From: Pseudoalteromonas sp. FUC4
Lineage (GTDB): Bacteria > Pseudomonadota > Gammaproteobacteria > Enterobacterales > Alteromonadaceae
Reading direction: 5' to 3'
Assembly (NCBI RefSeq): GCF_008370255.1
Contig: NZ_SEUI01000007.1
Span: 76,280 to 122,871, forward strand
DNA length: 46,592 nt
This document shows positions 45,510 to 46,592 of this stretch, piece after piece. Numbering within the stretch: the stretch's first letter is position 1; the number at the start of each line of letters is the position of its first letter. A program made the translations under genes and the position numbers. A model generated the notes under the pieces. That model had not been told where the DNA came from. It was given only the letters and a program-made list of their open reading frames with translations, and did no database searches.

Positions 45510-45585
45510 GTCCCCATCGTCTAGAGGCCTAGGACACCGCCCTTTCACGGCGGTAACAGGGGTTCGAATCCCCTTGGGGACGCCA
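45510..45585 (+). tRNA. tRNA-Glu(TTC), copy 3
   Basis: Same 76-nt sequence as copy 1, anticodon UUC, CCA encoded. Confidence 0.97.
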
Positions 45586-45678
45586 CTTACTTATTTTTAA
45601 TAGGGAAGTGTAGTGTTGTTAAGAAAGCTCGCCTGAAACGAGTCTAAAAATTCAGTTGTCCTAGTGACACATTTATGT

Positions 45679-45754
45679 GTCCCCATCGTCTAGAGGCCTA
45701 GGACACCGCCCTTTCACGGCGGTAACAGGGGTTCGAATCCCCTTGGGGACGCCA
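45679..45754 (+). tRNA. tRNA-Glu(TTC), copy 4
   Basis: Same 76-nt sequence as copy 1, anticodon UUC, CCA encoded. Confidence 0.97.
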
Positions 45755-45847
45755 CTTACTTATTTTTAATAGGGAAGTGTAGTGTTATTAAGAAAGCTCG
45801 CCTGAAACGAGTCTAAAAATTCAGTTGTCCTAGTGACACACTTATGT

Positions 45848-45923
45848 GTCCCCATCGTCTAGAGGCCTAGGACACCGCCCTTTCACGGCGGTAACAGGGG
45901 TTCGAATCCCCTTGGGGACGCCA
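45848..45923 (+). tRNA. tRNA-Glu(TTC), copy 5
   Basis: Same 76-nt sequence as copy 1, anticodon UUC, CCA encoded. Its upstream palindrome has one substitution (GACACACTTATGTGTC) but still pairs over six bases. Confidence 0.97.
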
Positions 45924-46016
45924 CTTACTTATTTTTAATAGGGAAGTGTAGTGTTATTAAGAAAACTCGCCTGAAACGAGTCTAAAAATTCAGTTGTCCT
46001 AGTGACACATTTATGT

Positions 46017-46092
46017 GTCCCCATCGTCTAGAGGCCTAGGACACCGCCCTTTCACGGCGGTAACAGGGGTTCGAATCCCCTTGGGGACGCCA
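46017..46092 (+). tRNA. tRNA-Glu(TTC), copy 6
   Basis: Same 76-nt sequence as copy 1, anticodon UUC, CCA encoded. It is followed by a decayed copy rather than by the regular spacer. Confidence 0.97.
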
Positions 46093-46111
46093 CTTACTAT
46101 TTTAAGTATTG

Positions 46112-46181
46112 TGTAAAGCAGTGTGAAACCGCGCTCTCTATGCACGACGTTATCAAGAGTACTAATCTCTTGGGGACGGCA
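46112..46181 (+). pseudogene. Decayed tRNA-Glu copy
   Basis: From CACGACG (46143) to GGCA (46181) the sequence aligns with the 3' half of tRNA-Glu, with about ten substitutions and one deletion, ending TTGGGGACGGCA in place of TTGGGGACGCCA. The CCA is destroyed, and the anticodon region has an insertion (ACCGCGCTCTCTATGCACG). The 5' half is barely recognisable. The normal tRNA-Glu spacer follows it. Confidence 0.8.
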
Positions 46182-46274
46182 GTTACTTATTTTTAATAGG
46201 GAAGTGTAGTGTTATTAAGAAAGCTCGTCTGAAACGAGTCTAAAAATTCAGTTGTCCTAGTGACACATTTATGT

Positions 46275-46350
46275 GTCCCCATCGTCTAGAGGCCTAGGAC
46301 ACCGCCCTTTCACGGCGGTAACAGGGGTTCGAATCCCCTTGGGGACGCCA
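46275..46350 (+). tRNA. tRNA-Glu(TTC), copy 7
   Basis: Same 76-nt sequence as copy 1, anticodon UUC, CCA encoded. It is the last tRNA in the window, 36 bp before the octanucleotide repeat. Confidence 0.97.
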
Positions 46351-46386
46351 CTTGCTTATTTAATAGGGAAGTGAAGTGTTATTTGT

Positions 46387-46592
46387 ATCCAAAAATCCAA
46401 AAATCCAAAAATCCAAAAATCCAAAAATCCAAAAATCCAAAAATCCAAAAATCCAAAAATCCAAAAATCCAAAAATCCAAAAATCCAAAAATCCAAAAAT
46501 CCAAAAATCCAAAAATCCAAAAATCCAAAAATCCAAAAATCCAAAAATCCAAAAATCCAAAAATCCAAAAATCCAAAAATCCAAAAATCCAA
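46387..46592. repeat. Perfect octanucleotide tandem repeat (ATCCAAAA), running off the window
   Basis: ATCCAAAA is repeated without interruption from 46387 to the last base: 206 bp, about 25.75 copies. Because 8 is not a multiple of 3 and no stop arises, all three minus frames are open and read as DFWIFGFL repeats, which are not genes. The true length is unknown because the window ends inside it. Confidence 0.98.

Larger units (their letters stand above)
45342..46350 (+). repeat. Tandem array of tRNA-Glu plus spacer units, about 169 bp each
   Basis: Copies 2-6 start at 45342, 45510, 45679, 45848 and 46017, so the period is 168-169 bp. The last interval, 46017 to 46275, is 258 bp because it contains a decayed copy. 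Spacers are nearly identical, with AAAGCTCGCCTGAAACGAG and a GACACAT/ATGTGTC palindrome next to each tRNA. Confidence 0.95.

Noticed and set aside
42674..46350. CRISPR array
   Set aside because: Repeats are tRNA genes and their spacers; repeat units are 76 bp or more, spacers are homologous to each other, and no cas gene is present.
46356..46592. Overlapping minus-strand frames encoding DFWIFGFL repeats
   Set aside because: They are a by-product of the stop-free 8-bp repeat; every minus frame is open, and there is no start context or family support.
46387..46592. CRISPR-like or iteron origin repeat
   Set aside because: The 8-bp units are directly contiguous with no spacers, and no replication initiator gene or DnaA-type boxes are seen nearby.

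Overview
The window looks like a chromosomal segment of a marine gammaproteobacterium of the Alteromonadales, most likely Pseudoalteromonas. This is inferred from gene order (lolB/ispE divergent from hemA-prfA-prmC-sirB2-sirB1-kdsA; gcvA-DUF423-rlmM; smc-zipA-ligA), the AT-rich base composition, an SMC-type condensin rather than MukB in the part seen, and the very large tRNA arrays. No phage, insertion sequence with an intact transposase, or CRISPR array is visible.

Layout. 1-1429 (minus): ispE (its last few codons lie outside the window) and lolB. 1492-9794 (plus): the hemA to kdsA cluster, which here carries two extra genes: an HD-GYP response regulator after prmC and a DUF819 membrane protein before kdsA. 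It closes with a strong terminator. 9916-12947: gcvA, a small alpha/beta hydrolase, DUF423 and rlmM. 12964-16795: a 1102-residue lipoprotein with Ig/PKD-like repeats, a lamin-tail-like domain and a metzincin-type zinc site, then a small lipoprotein. 16868-17596 (minus): cysZ. 17888-22306: a GAF-PAS-GGDEF-EAL protein, a GNAT acetyltransferase, a MYG1 family protein and a YnfA family protein. 22851-25691: speA-speB, which convert arginine to agmatine and then putrescine. 25745-28286 (minus): DUF898, M48 peptidase and DoxX. 28666-31945: DUF1656, HlyD and FUSC, an efflux operon. 32022-40721: a TrmH family methyltransferase, smc, zipA, ligA, two membrane proteins and msrB. 40726-42372 (minus): a receiver-TPR protein.

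The last 4 kb is RNA territory. A minus-strand operon of seven intact tRNA-Val(TAC) genes reads left from a perfect-consensus promoter near 44070-44095. Interleaved with and following these genes are four decayed or remodelled tRNA-Val-like elements. A divergent plus-strand operon of one tRNA-Ala(GGC) and seven identical tRNA-Glu(TTC) genes reads right, and also contains one decayed tRNA-Glu. The window ends inside a perfect 8-bp tandem repeat of about 26 copies.

The most unusual material is in these arrays. The four tRNA-Val-like elements share an A-rich D-loop insertion and a lengthened anticodon arm that still presents UAC. Two of them sit in an almost perfect 159-bp tandem duplication. 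The intact tRNA-Val genes come in two acceptor-stem versions related by compensatory base-pair changes. Protein genes are mostly housekeeping; the unusual points there are signalling genes placed inside conserved operons and the large surface metalloprotease.
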